Shown here: positions 17,207 through 24,685 of the stretch, in pieces
Position numbering within the stretch: the first letter of the stretch is position 1
Layout: every line of letters begins with the position of its first letter
DNA from: Candidatus Leptofilum gracile
Lineage (GTDB): Bacteria; Chloroflexota; Anaerolineae; Promineifilales; Promineifilaceae
Direction of reading: 5' to 3'
DNA: 64,000 nucleotides
Assembly (NCBI GenBank): GCA_016713825.1
Contig: JADJOJ010000009.1
Location: 253,520 to 317,519 of the forward strand
Made by a program: the position numbers and the translations under genes
Notes under the pieces: generated by a model
What the model was told of the DNA's origin: nothing
The model's database searches: none
Seen by the model: the letters and a program-made list of their open reading frames with translations, nothing else

Positions 17207-18247
17207 ATGGCTCGGCCAAACTTTTTTGAACATTTGCACCCCCCCACCATTCCCGCCCGCGAGGCGCGGTTTGGCTACACCTTTGGCCTGGGGGGCATGT
17301 CGCTGCTGTTGTTCCTCTCGCTCATTGTGACCGGCGTGCCGTTGATGTTTGGGTATGTGCCAACGGCCGTTTCCGCCGCCGAATCCATTCGCGTTATTAC
17401 CTACGTGGCCCCCTTTGGTTGGCTGCTGCGCAACTTGCATTACTGGGCCGCCGTGCTGCTGCTGCTCACCGCCAGCCTGCATCTGCTGCGCGTGGTTTTT
17501 AGCGGCAGCTACAAGAAGCCGCGCCAGTTCAACTGGCTCCTGGGGCTGAGCATCCTCCTGCTCAGCCTGCTGCTGAGTTTTTCTGGCTACGTGCTGCGCT
17601 GGGATGTGGACACCTACGGGGCGCTGACGGTGGGTACGCACATCACGCAGCAGGTCCCCCTCATCGGTAACTGGCTTTATCGCCTGCTGGTTGGTGGCCC
17701 AAACATCACCGACACGACGCTGGTGCGCTTTTATACCTGGCATACGCTGGGGCTGGTGGTGCCCGTTTTGCTGCTGATTGGCTGGCATGCGTTCCGCGTG
17801 CGGCGCGATGGCGGCATTGGCCACCGGGAAGCCGAGGCCGTTTCTGGCAAAACACCGCGCCTCGCGCGCCGCGAGCTGGTGCAGCGCGAAGGCGTTGCCG
17901 CGCTGGCCATCTTGTGCGTGCTTTTTTTGCTCTCAATCTTCTGGGATGCGCCGCTGGCGGCCCCAGTTGGCCGGTTTGCCGGGCCGCTGGCTGAAACCAG
18001 CCACATCGCCGCCCCCTGGTTTTTCTTGTGGATTCAGGCACTGCTGCGCCTTTGGCCGCCGCTGTGGGCCGGGGTCTTCATTCCGCTGGGGGTGGTGCTG
18101 CTGCTGGCGCTGCTGCCCTGGGTGTTGGATCGACGGGAGGAAGGAACGGCCGTCTGGTTTCATCCCTCGGGCCGCTGGGCGCAAGTTGTGGTGGGGGCCA
18201 TCACCGTGGGCATTATCCTTTTAACGATTGTGGAGTGGCGGCAGTGA
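17207..18247 (+). CDS. Cytochrome b (b6/bc-complex type)
   Basis: A diheme membrane cytochrome of about 346 residues, part of a quinol-oxidising bc-type complex. The heme-ligand His pairs are visible: HYWAAVLLLLTASLH (13 residues between) and HTLGLVVPVLLLIGWH (14 between). The 14-residue gap in the second helix is the b6f-type spacing. A carboxyl-terminal set of further helices is fused on, so it covers more than b6 alone. The ATG at 17207 (MARPNFF) is preferred; a GTG at 17189 is also open. The stop overlaps the start of the nine-heme cytochrome by 4 nt (GTGA). Confidence 0.88.
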   Translation: MARPNFFEHLHPPTIPAREARFGYTFGLGGMSLLLFLSLIVTGVPLMFGYVPTAVSAAESIRVITYVAPFGWLLRNLHYWAAVLLLLTASLHLLRVVFSGSYKKPRQFNWLLGLSILLLSLLLSFSGYVLRWDVDTYGALTVGTHITQQVPLIGNWLYRLLVGGPNITDTTLVRFYTWHTLGLVVPVLLLIGWHAFRVRRDGGIGHREAEAVSGKTPRLARRELVQREGVAALAILCVLFLLSIFWDAPLAAPVGRFAGPLAETSHIAAPWFFLWIQALLRLWPPLWAGVFIPLGVVLLLALLPWVLDRREEGTAVWFHPSGRWAQVVVGAITVGIILLTIVEWRQ

Positions 18248-19563
18248 GTGGGAATCAAAAGGCAACGGCCGTTCTCGGTCTGGCGTTTTTGCTCATTGTG
18301 CTGGGGGCCGTGGTGCGCCAGGCGCGCCAGCCAGCCGTGGTGCAGCTCACCCCCACGCTGACGGGGCAGCCGGAATTGTGCCTCACCTGCCATGAAGGCA
18401 TCGAAGAAATTAGCGCCGCCCATTCCATTGAAGCGTTTGGCTGCGTGTTGTGCCACGGCGGCGATGGGCTGGCGCTGGATGCAGATTTGGCCCACGCCAC
18501 CATGCGCGGCGGGCGCAATCCCAGCGATTTGGCAGTTGTCGAGGAGTCGTGCGGCGGCTCGGCCTGCCACAGCGGTGCCGCAGAGGACAGCGGTGATCAC
18601 ATTCACCGCGTGCTCACTTCGGTGCAGGCGACGTATGCTGGGGCAATTGCCCAGGTCAATTTTGCCTTTGGCGGGCAAGCAGACGCCACGGCCGTTTTTG
18701 GCATTACGGCCGTTACCGACAACAACATCACTACCGATACCGGCCTGGCAGCCCTGGCGGCGTTTCATCCTGGCTCAGACGCACCCGGCCCGGTGCAGGC
18801 GTTTAGCAGCGATTGCCTGCTGTGCCATCTTTCGGCGGCGGCGATTGAGGCACCGTATTATTACCGGGCCACGGGCTGCGCCGCCTGCCATGTGGTGTAT
18901 GAAAATGATGGCCTGTACCGGGGCAGCGATCCCACCACGCCCAAAGATGAAGCGGGATACGGCCGTTCCCATCAGTTCACCACCGCCATCCCTTACTACC
19001 AATGCAACCATTGCCACAACCGGGGCAACTATTCGCTGCGGCAAATGTCCTTTTTAGAGCGCGACGATTTGCCCGGTGCGTCGTCACTCTCGGCGCAAGA
19101 GCAGCGCGAGTTGGAATATTACCAGCCCATTTCGCAGTTTACCCTGTGTGAATGGGAGCTGGATTGTGTGGACTGCCACACCAACGGCGAGGTGATGGGC
19201 AACGGCGATATTCATTCCCATCAGCAAGACGTGCAGTACGTGCAATGCCAGACCTGCCACGGCACGCTAACGGAAATGCCGCTGCTGGAAACCATCACCG
19301 ACCCGGCCCATCCGGCCATCATCTCTGCCGATTTGAACCCCAATTACTCGGTTGAACTGGGCGACACGGTCATTGCCACCACGCAGGGTGAGACGTTTGG
19401 CTGGGTGCAGTGGGACGGTGAGCGGTTGGTGGAGACGGGTAAGGTAGACGGCCGTCTCTACGAAGTGCCGCTGGTGCTGGGCAGCGGCTGCCAGCAAAAG
19501 CCCGACGAGCAGGAAAGTGCCTACTGCCACGAATGCCACACCTACGAACGAACGGTGAAGTGA
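18244..19563 (+). CDS. Membrane-anchored nine-heme cytochrome c
   Basis: A 439-residue cytochrome that starts at GTG 18244, overlapping the cytochrome b stop. One amino-terminal helix (LGLAFLLIVLGAVV) anchors it. Heme sites are CLTCH, CVLCH, a CX4CH variant (CGGSACH), CLLCH, CAACH, CNHCH, CVDCH, CQTCH and CHECH, giving eight standard and one variant site. By position it takes the place of cytochrome c1 in a bc-type complex. The fusion-like coupling to cytochrome b and the following Rieske gene argues that the three proteins form one complex. Confidence 0.9.
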   Translation: MSGNQKATAVLGLAFLLIVLGAVVRQARQPAVVQLTPTLTGQPELCLTCHEGIEEISAAHSIEAFGCVLCHGGDGLALDADLAHATMRGGRNPSDLAVVEESCGGSACHSGAAEDSGDHIHRVLTSVQATYAGAIAQVNFAFGGQADATAVFGITAVTDNNITTDTGLAALAAFHPGSDAPGPVQAFSSDCLLCHLSAAAIEAPYYYRATGCAACHVVYENDGLYRGSDPTTPKDEAGYGRSHQFTTAIPYYQCNHCHNRGNYSLRQMSFLERDDLPGASSLSAQEQRELEYYQPISQFTLCEWELDCVDCHTNGEVMGNGDIHSHQQDVQYVQCQTCHGTLTEMPLLETITDPAHPAIISADLNPNYSVELGDTVIATTQGETFGWVQWDGERLVETGKVDGRLYEVPLVLGSGCQQKPDEQESAYCHECHTYERTVK

Positions 19564-19565
19564 GA

Positions 19566-20018
19566 ATGAGCCAGGCCAAGCCATCCCCCGAACCAATTAA
19601 TGCGGTGAGCCGCCGCCGCTTTTTGGCGCTGCTGGTGCATGGCGGCTGGGCTGCGGCGCTGGGGGTGTTGGTGTACCAGATCGGCCGTTTTTTGGGCGCG
19701 GAGGGGCTGCAAACCGGGCCAGCGCCACTGGTCATCGCGGGCAAGCTGGCCGATTTCCCACCGGAAACGACGATTTACGTGCCAGAGGCGCGCGCCTGGG
19801 TGCAGCGCGAGGCGGCTTCATTAACGGCATTGGATGCGGTGTGCCCGCATTTGGGCTGTTTGGTGCAGCAAAAAGAAGGCGGCGGGTTTCGCTGTCCGTG
19901 TCATGGGAGTGAATTTGGGGTTGCGGGGGAATTAGAACGGGGGCCAGCGGAACGGCCGTTGCGCCAGCTAGAAATCCAGACCCAGCCCGATGACATCGTC
20001 ACCATCCGCACCACGTAG
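19566..20018 (+). CDS. Rieske iron-sulfur protein
   Basis: A 150-residue Rieske protein. An amino-terminal Tat-like signal-anchor (SRRRFLALLVHGGWAAALGV) is followed by the [2Fe-2S] motifs CPHLGC and CPCHGS, which supply two Cys and two His ligands. It starts 2 nt after the cytochrome stop and is the last gene of the operon. Together with cytochrome b and the multiheme cytochrome it makes a quinol:acceptor oxidoreductase. It is shorter than mitochondrial-type Rieske proteins and fits the compact bacterial form. Confidence 0.93.
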   Translation: MSQAKPSPEPINAVSRRRFLALLVHGGWAAALGVLVYQIGRFLGAEGLQTGPAPLVIAGKLADFPPETTIYVPEARAWVQREAASLTALDAVCPHLGCLVQQKEGGGFRCPCHGSEFGVAGELERGPAERPLRQLEIQTQPDDIVTIRTT

Positions 20019-20038
20019 CCAGAGCGTTTAAACCGTTC

Positions 20039-20803
20039 TTATCGTTTGGCGATGGTGCTCAGGTTGGCAATGCGCTCCAGCCGGTTGAGCATATCTGCCC
20101 GTTCCATGCTGATGATGGCGAACGTGTCCGCTAATTTTTTGAGCCACATCGTAATTTTTGCTTGCCTGGTTTTGCTGAGAATATTGTGATGTTTGTCCGC
20201 GTCCCTGAGTTCGTCGGCGGATAGGCCGTGACGGTTGGCCAACTGCTGAATTTGCGCTTCGCGAACGTCTGGGTCAGGGGCAGACGTGAAAAACTGGCCT
20301 GCTACGAGCATGGCGGTGGAAACCCCATCTATCTCGATGCGGGCGCGGGCATATTGAAAACCAGCATGACAAGTGAAAAAGTGGGGCTGGGCATCGGATT
20401 GCTGCGCCAGCTGTCGCCAGGAATCAATGCAGGCTTGTCGGCCTGATTCTGTACTGAGAATGTGATTGCAAAAGCGACAGGAATTGCTAATGCCGGTGAG
20501 AGGTTGGCCTGCATTATTGGTTGTGACAGCGCCAACTTCCACCGTTTCGGCACTGACATCTTGCACAGATTGCAAACAGTGCACGGGCAGCACCTCAGTA
20601 GACAATGCAATTGTTTCTGATGGCACTGGGGCAGAGGGTACCGGTGGGTCTGATAGCATGGCTTCGACACCGGACCGAGGAAAGCGCCAATGCTGCCCAA
20701 TTTTTACACCTTGGAGACGGCCGTCTTTCAGCATACGATAAATGGTCGTCCGATCGACTTGCAGGTGATCTTGTACTTGGCGTGTGGTCAGTAGCTCATC
20801 CAT
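20039..20803 (-). CDS. HTH (excisionase-type) regulator with PocR sensory domain (paralogue)
   Basis: A 254-residue paralogue of the protein at 8963-9712, with the same order of domains: LLTTRQVQDHLQVDRTTIYR...GQHWRF at the start, then the PocR Cys/His set CRFCNHIL, RQAC, CHAGFQ and VAGQFF. It faces the respiratory operon convergently. A GAGG lies upstream of the ATG. An element resembling that in front of the first regulator lies at 20854-20869. Two similar regulators bracketing one operon may respond to different ligands or redox states. Confidence 0.85.
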   Translation of the reverse strand: MDELLTTRQVQDHLQVDRTTIYRMLKDGRLQGVKIGQHWRFPRSGVEAMLSDPPVPSAPVPSETIALSTEVLPVHCLQSVQDVSAETVEVGAVTTNNAGQPLTGISNSCRFCNHILSTESGRQACIDSWRQLAQQSDAQPHFFTCHAGFQYARARIEIDGVSTAMLVAGQFFTSAPDPDVREAQIQQLANRHGLSADELRDADKHHNILSKTRQAKITMWLKKLADTFAIISMERADMLNRLERIANLSTIAKR

Positions 20804-20853
20804 AAAATGCCTCGGTTACTCATCTAATGCTTTCTACCATAAACGCAACTACC

Positions 20854-20869
20854 TTGCAAACAACAGTAA
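20854..20869. promoter_or_regulatory. Second copy of candidate PocR-regulator operator
   Basis: TTGCAAACAACAGTAA, about 51-66 nt upstream of the minus-strand regulator gene, matches the 8933-8948 element at 13 of 16 positions. An ACGGCCGT palindrome abuts it. Confidence 0.35.
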
Positions 20870-20898
20870 CGGCCGTTTCGCAATCATCCCGCAATGAC

Positions 20899-21057
20899 CA
20901 AAAATCTGAAAATTGTGTAGTAGTCAATCGTTCCTTGAACAAAATTTCACCGCCAAGGACGCAAAGAGCGCCAAGTTTTTATCTTTAATACTTTGCATTC
21001 TTCGCGTGCTTTGCGGTTCAACCAATTCTTGACCATTACAAAAATCTGAAAATTGTG
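20899..21057. repeat. 19-nt direct repeat enclosing a word hairpin
   Basis: CAAAAATCTGAAAATTGTG occurs at 20899-20917 and again at 21039-21057, 140 nt apart. Between them (20949-21017) lies an imperfect 27-bp inverted repeat made of reiterated CGCCAAG/CGCAAAG words. A transposition footprint or a duplicated regulatory site are both possible. The 350-nt gap between regulator and dehydrogenase genes holds nothing that looks coding. Confidence 0.6.
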
Positions 21058-21067
21058 ACAAAGTGAG

Positions 21068-21073
21068 TATAAT
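21068..21073 (+). promoter_or_regulatory. Probable -10 box
   Basis: A consensus TATAAT lies about 80 nt before the ATG at 21155, directly downstream of the second 19-nt direct repeat. No consensus -35 lies at 17 nt, so an activator may be needed. Confidence 0.35.
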
Positions 21074-21154
21074 TCCCCATCATCAACGAACATCACCAAC
21101 GGGTTTTGTGGAAAATTTGAAAGATTTGAGGCAAAGGAGATAAGGAAGGCACCT

Positions 21155-22285
21155 ATGGCGGAGCAGGCTGACTTGAACCCCAAAATTGCTGTGCTGCATT
21201 TCTATGGCACAGATGAACATGAAGAGCAGGTTGAACTGCTAGGCAGCAGTGTCCACATCCAGCACATTGGCTGTGATGGCGATCTGGACAAAATGGCCGC
21301 CCACATTGAAGCATTGGATGGGCAGGTAACGGCCGTTGCCCTCGACGGTATTGCCAAAAAGCTGCGGCTGGGCAAAACGCGCGTGGATCACCCCGCCGCC
21401 GCCCCGCTGTTTGAGATTGCCCAACACACCCCCGTGGTGGATGGCGCTGGCGTGCGTGCCGCCATGGAGCGCTGGGCCGTACGCCTGGCCGATGAAGCCC
21501 AACCCGGCATCTGGTCTCGTAAACAGGTGCTTATGGCCCCCGGCCTAAACCATGACGGTTTAGCGATGGCGCTTAGCCAATACACTGAATCGGTGCGCTA
21601 TGCCGACCCTGTGGTTTATTTTGCCCTGCCGCCAGTGCCTGGCGTCGGCGCAGCCGAGACGCTGGCTCGCGTGGCCGAACCCACCCTGAACCAGCTGCGA
21701 GCCTACCCATTCCGACGGCTTTTTCCGCAGGCGGGCCAGCCAGCACAGCCGCGCAGCCCCAAACTGTTTGCCTGGGCCGACGTGATCGCAGGCGACATGG
21801 GCGGCATTCGGCGCTACAGCCCGGCGCAGCTCAAACGCAAAGTGATCGTGACTGAATCGGCCACCGAAGCGGATGTGGCCGACCTGCGCGAGCGCGGTGT
21901 CTCGGCCATTGTGACCACCATGCCCCCGTTTGGGCATGAACTGGCGCATTTGGGAGCGGCCGTTTTTGAAGCCCTTCTCGTCGCCCTACGGCCAGACACA
22001 GAAGCCGCCCTCACGGAAAATACTTACCTGAACCTGATGGCCCGGATGGAATGGAAACCTGGCATTAAATATTTGCAGCCAGAAGAAGCAGGCATCAACA
22101 AATTTGCCTTCGTCATTCATCCTCTTTCGCCAAGATTCATCTATACCCATCCCAAATTCCGCTGGACGCGCTACCTGCCAGAGCGGCTGGTAGAGCGCGT
22201 TGCGGCTCATCTGCCCCCATGTACGGCAGCCGCATTACCGGCATCCAAAGCCCCACAACCGGGCAAAAAGTGGAAGGGTACCTGA
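21155..22285 (+). CDS. Quinate 5-dehydrogenase-like protein, joined to the next frame
   Basis: A 376-codon frame. Residues 1 to about 310 resemble the Chloroflexota proteins usually named quinate 5-dehydrogenase (early IGCDGD segment, VVDGAGVRAAMERW, a late TENTYLNLMARM). From about 312 (KFAFVIHPLSP) it already reads as the start of an acyl-ACP-reductase-like domain, whose remainder is in the frame beginning at 22219. The join VAAHLPP/MYGSRITGI would be seamless with one more C in the C5 run at 22214-22218. So this and the next entry are probably one polypeptide of about 730 residues, split by a one-base change. The last 20 or so residues of this frame are likely not real. The enzymatic activity of the first half is unverified. 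Confidence 0.7.
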   Translation: MAEQADLNPKIAVLHFYGTDEHEEQVELLGSSVHIQHIGCDGDLDKMAAHIEALDGQVTAVALDGIAKKLRLGKTRVDHPAAAPLFEIAQHTPVVDGAGVRAAMERWAVRLADEAQPGIWSRKQVLMAPGLNHDGLAMALSQYTESVRYADPVVYFALPPVPGVGAAETLARVAEPTLNQLRAYPFRRLFPQAGQPAQPRSPKLFAWADVIAGDMGGIRRYSPAQLKRKVIVTESATEADVADLRERGVSAIVTTMPPFGHELAHLGAAVFEALLVALRPDTEAALTENTYLNLMARMEWKPGIKYLQPEEAGINKFAFVIHPLSPRFIYTHPKFRWTRYLPERLVERVAAHLPPCTAAALPASKAPQPGKKWKGT

Positions 22286-23361
22286 TGTTTATCGGCGGCA
22301 CCCCGCGCGAACTGATGCGGCGCGATCCCGCTTTTGTGTACCGCCGCCTGATCCGCGCTTCGCGCATGGCGGAGCGGTACGGCGCACGCCTGATGGGGCT
22401 GGGCGCGTTCACCTCCGTGGTGGGCGACGCTGGCATCACCGTGGCCCAAAAAGCAGATATCGCCATCACCTCTGGCAACAGCCTCACCGTGGCTGCCACG
22501 CTGGAAACGGCCAAGCAAGCGGTGGTAAAAATGGGCAACAACCTGGACGAAGCACACCAGGGCAAGGTGATGGTTATCGGCGCGACTGGGTCGATTGGTT
22601 CCGTTTGCTGTCGCTTGCTGGCGCAGGCGGTGCCCAACATTGTGTTGGTGGCTCCGCGCCCAGAAAAGCTCATTGCCCTCAAGCAAATTATCGAGAGCGA
22701 GACGCCCAACGCCAAAGTGACGCTCAGCACCACGGCGGATGATTACGTGGGGGATTGTGACCTCATCGTGACCACCACGACGGCGCTGAACACGCGAATT
22801 ATTGACATAACAAAGTGCAAACCTGGCGCTGTGATTTGCGACATTGCCCGCCCGCCGGACATTACGGAAGAAGAAGCGGCGCTGCGCCCCGATGTGCTGG
22901 TGATTGAATCGGGTGAGATTTTGCTGCCGGGCAAGCCAGATTTTGGCATGAACATTGGTCTGCCGCCGGGGGTGGCGTATGCTTGTCTGGCGGAAACGGC
23001 GCTGCTGGCGCTAGACGGCCGTTTCGAAGATTACACCCTGGGCCGCAACATCGAAATTGAGCGCGTGAAGGAAATTTACCGCCTCTACAAAAAGCATGGC
23101 CTGGAGCTGTCTGGCATTCGCAGCCACGATCATTTTCTGACCGATGAAGATTTGGCCAAAAAGCGTGCCCTGGCCGACGAACTGCGCAATGACCCCGCCA
23201 AATTGGCGGACGTGCAGCGACAAGCCGCAGCGCAGCTGCCGGTAAAAGGTGGCCGCAGCAAAGCAAAAGGTGGCAAGGGGAGTAACACCACCCTCATTGC
23301 CAGTGCGGGCGCGGCCGTTTTGGCCGGCATCGCTGCCCTCTTTTTCTGGCGCAAAAAGTAA
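22219..23361 (+). CDS. Acyl-ACP reductase-like domain with C-terminal membrane anchor
   Basis: A 380-codon frame starting at an ATG right after a C5 run. It carries the early family block TGIQSPTTGQKVEGYL, LGAFTSVVGDAG, a Rossmann motif VIGATGSIGSVCC, and PGVAYACLAETALLALDG near the end. The Cys in YACLAE appears to match the thioester-forming Cys of cyanobacterial fatty acyl-ACP reductases, from memory of that family. The tail has a Lys/Gly linker and one transmembrane helix (LIASAGAAVLAGIAALFFW). It probably continues the preceding frame. No aldehyde decarbonylase is nearby, so hydrocarbon synthesis is not supported; aldehyde or alcohol formation is an inference. Confidence 0.72.
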   Translation: MYGSRITGIQSPTTGQKVEGYLMFIGGTPRELMRRDPAFVYRRLIRASRMAERYGARLMGLGAFTSVVGDAGITVAQKADIAITSGNSLTVAATLETAKQAVVKMGNNLDEAHQGKVMVIGATGSIGSVCCRLLAQAVPNIVLVAPRPEKLIALKQIIESETPNAKVTLSTTADDYVGDCDLIVTTTTALNTRIIDITKCKPGAVICDIARPPDITEEEAALRPDVLVIESGEILLPGKPDFGMNIGLPPGVAYACLAETALLALDGRFEDYTLGRNIEIERVKEIYRLYKKHGLELSGIRSHDHFLTDEDLAKKRALADELRNDPAKLADVQRQAAAQLPVKGGRSKAKGGKGSNTTLIASAGAAVLAGIAALFFWRKK

Positions 23362-23365
23362 GATT

Positions 23366-23448
23366 GGTGGCTGGTGGTTGGTTTTTAGTGGCTAGTTACC
23401 AACCACCAGCTAACTAAAACTAGCCACCAACAACTCGCCACTAAAAAC
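23366..23448. repeat. Nested intergenic inverted repeats
   Basis: GTTTTTAGTGGC at 23381-23392 pairs perfectly with GCCACTAAAAAC at 23437-23448. Inside it, GGTGG/GGTTGG words pair with CCAACCACCAGC near 23399-23410. This is another word-built intergenic hairpin. Confidence 0.65.
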
Positions 23449-23460
23449 AGGAGATTTTGA

Positions 23461-24138
23461 ATGAGCGATCAATCCCCCACCCGCTGTGCTGCCACCACCA
23501 AGGCAGGCAATCCGTGCAAAAATTGGGCCGCCGAAGGCTCTGATTACTGCCAGGTGCACCAAAACGTGGCCCAGCCTGCGGCGGCCCCGGCCATGAGCGA
23601 AGCCGAAGCGGAGCTGCTGACGCGCAAAAAAGAGCTGTTGGCGGAGCTGGATGAGCTGGTGGCTGATTTGAAAACGGCCGTTCCCGCCCAAACCGCCTCC
23701 CCCTACAACCCCCTCAGCCTGCTCACCTACCTGCGCCAAAACCTCAGCCAGTTCACCCCAGAAATGCAGCTGGGCATCTTGCAGCAGTTCGAGGGCATGA
23801 CCCGCGAAGATTTGATGGACATCGAAACGTGGAAAGGGATGGGGTACATGCTCAGCTATTCCGCCAAATTCCAGGCCAACCAGCTGCGCGAAAAGATGAA
23901 CGAACAGCTGCCCAAACCGCTCCAGCCAGACACCATGCTCAACTTTGTCAAAACCAACGTCGATCGCTTCACGCCCGACGTGGCCAAAGGGATCATGGAC
24001 AGCCTGCAAGGGGCCACCCGCGAAGATTTAATGGACCCGGAAACGTGGAAGGGGATGTGGTACATGATCAACTACTCCGTCCAGTTCCAGGCGCAGCAGC
24101 TGAAGCAAAAACTTACCGGCGAGACGGACGAAGAATAA
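23461..24138 (+). CDS. Zinc-knuckle protein with a two-copy internal repeat, function unknown
   Basis: A soluble 225-residue protein. Residues 9-33 form a Cys/His knuckle (CAATTKAGNPC...DYCQVH) of the kind seen in small DNA- or RNA-associated proteins. A Glu/Leu-rich helix follows. The rest is two copies of a repeat of about 66 residues, each with the pattern FTPE/D...GI...REDLMD-ETWKGM-YM---S--FQA-QL. The repeats begin near residues 84 and 158. I do not recognise the repeat. The gene lies between the reductase-like gene and an SCP2 protein on the same strand, suggesting shared expression in lipid metabolism, which is an inference. Confidence 0.75.
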   Translation: MSDQSPTRCAATTKAGNPCKNWAAEGSDYCQVHQNVAQPAAAPAMSEAEAELLTRKKELLAELDELVADLKTAVPAQTASPYNPLSLLTYLRQNLSQFTPEMQLGILQQFEGMTREDLMDIETWKGMGYMLSYSAKFQANQLREKMNEQLPKPLQPDTMLNFVKTNVDRFTPDVAKGIMDSLQGATREDLMDPETWKGMWYMINYSVQFQAQQLKQKLTGETDEE

Positions 24139-24209
24139 TTACTCAAATACCAATTGCTGAATTACAGTGGCTGTAATTGGGTAATTAGGTAATTGGGTAA
24201 TTGGGTATT
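24138..24209. repeat. Tandem TAATTGGG words with hairpin
   Basis: AATTACAG and CTGTAATT (24160-24178) form a short stem. They are followed by four near-tandem copies of a TAATTGGG-like word up to the SCP2 start. No gene is seen here. Confidence 0.5.
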
Positions 24210-24213
24210 GCAC

Positions 24214-24609
24214 ATGGCTTATCAAGACGAAACACAGCTTTACGGATATTTACAAGATTTATTTGGCCGGGTAGAGGCAGATATGCCGCAGGCGACGGAC
24301 TCTTTGCTGAAGGCGAAGCTGTGTATTCGCTTCAATGTTTCCAGCCCGGAGGCGGCGTTGGTGATTAATGCGAAGGAACGGCCGTTGCACATTGAATACG
24401 GCCGTGCCAACAACCACAAACCCGACCTGGACGTAGACATCACCGGTGAGGCGCTGCACCAAATTTTGCTAGGCCAGCTCAGCCTCACCAAAGCCGTCGG
24501 CAGCAAAAAAGTGAAGCCCAAAGGCCCCGTCTGGAAAGTGATGGCCCTGGCCGACCTCTTCTACCACGCCCAAAAAATCTACCCGGCCGTGTACGCTGAA
24601 GGACAGTGA
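24214..24609 (+). CDS. SCP2-like sterol/lipid carrier domain protein
   Basis: A 131-residue single-domain protein resembling the SCP-2 sterol transfer family. It has the strand pattern LCIRFNVSSPEAALVINAKE...HIEYGRANNHKPDLDVDITGEALHQILLGQLSL, then a Lys-rich GPVWKVMALADLF helix. Such domains bind acyl chains or sterol-like lipids in a hydrophobic tunnel. A second family member is at 33771-34184. The ATG at 24214 is used; the longer frame from 24193 is the translation of the upstream word repeat. Confidence 0.8.
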   Translation: MAYQDETQLYGYLQDLFGRVEADMPQATDSLLKAKLCIRFNVSSPEAALVINAKERPLHIEYGRANNHKPDLDVDITGEALHQILLGQLSLTKAVGSKKVKPKGPVWKVMALADLFYHAQKIYPAVYAEGQ

Positions 24610-24629
24610 ACTTTTTCTGAGTGAAGATA

Positions 24630-24638
24630 TGCTATACT
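24630..24638 (+). promoter_or_regulatory. Extended -10 promoter of the toxin-antitoxin pair
   Basis: TGCTATACT is a good extended -10 (TG-N-TATACT), 48 nt before the antitoxin ATG. No clear -35 is visible. Confidence 0.4.
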
Positions 24639-24685
24639 GCCATCTAGATTAGCTATTAAGCGACTTTGATTTTGGGAGAAACCGA

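Noticed and set aside
22211..22222. Programmed -1 frameshift in the dehydrogenase/reductase gene
   Set aside because: The site is a plain C5 run without the classic X-XXY-YYZ heptamer or a clear downstream structure. A missing base is simpler.
22219..24609. Alkane biosynthesis cluster
   Set aside because: The acyl-ACP-reductase-like domain has no aldehyde-deformylating oxygenase partner nearby, so the pathway is not supported.
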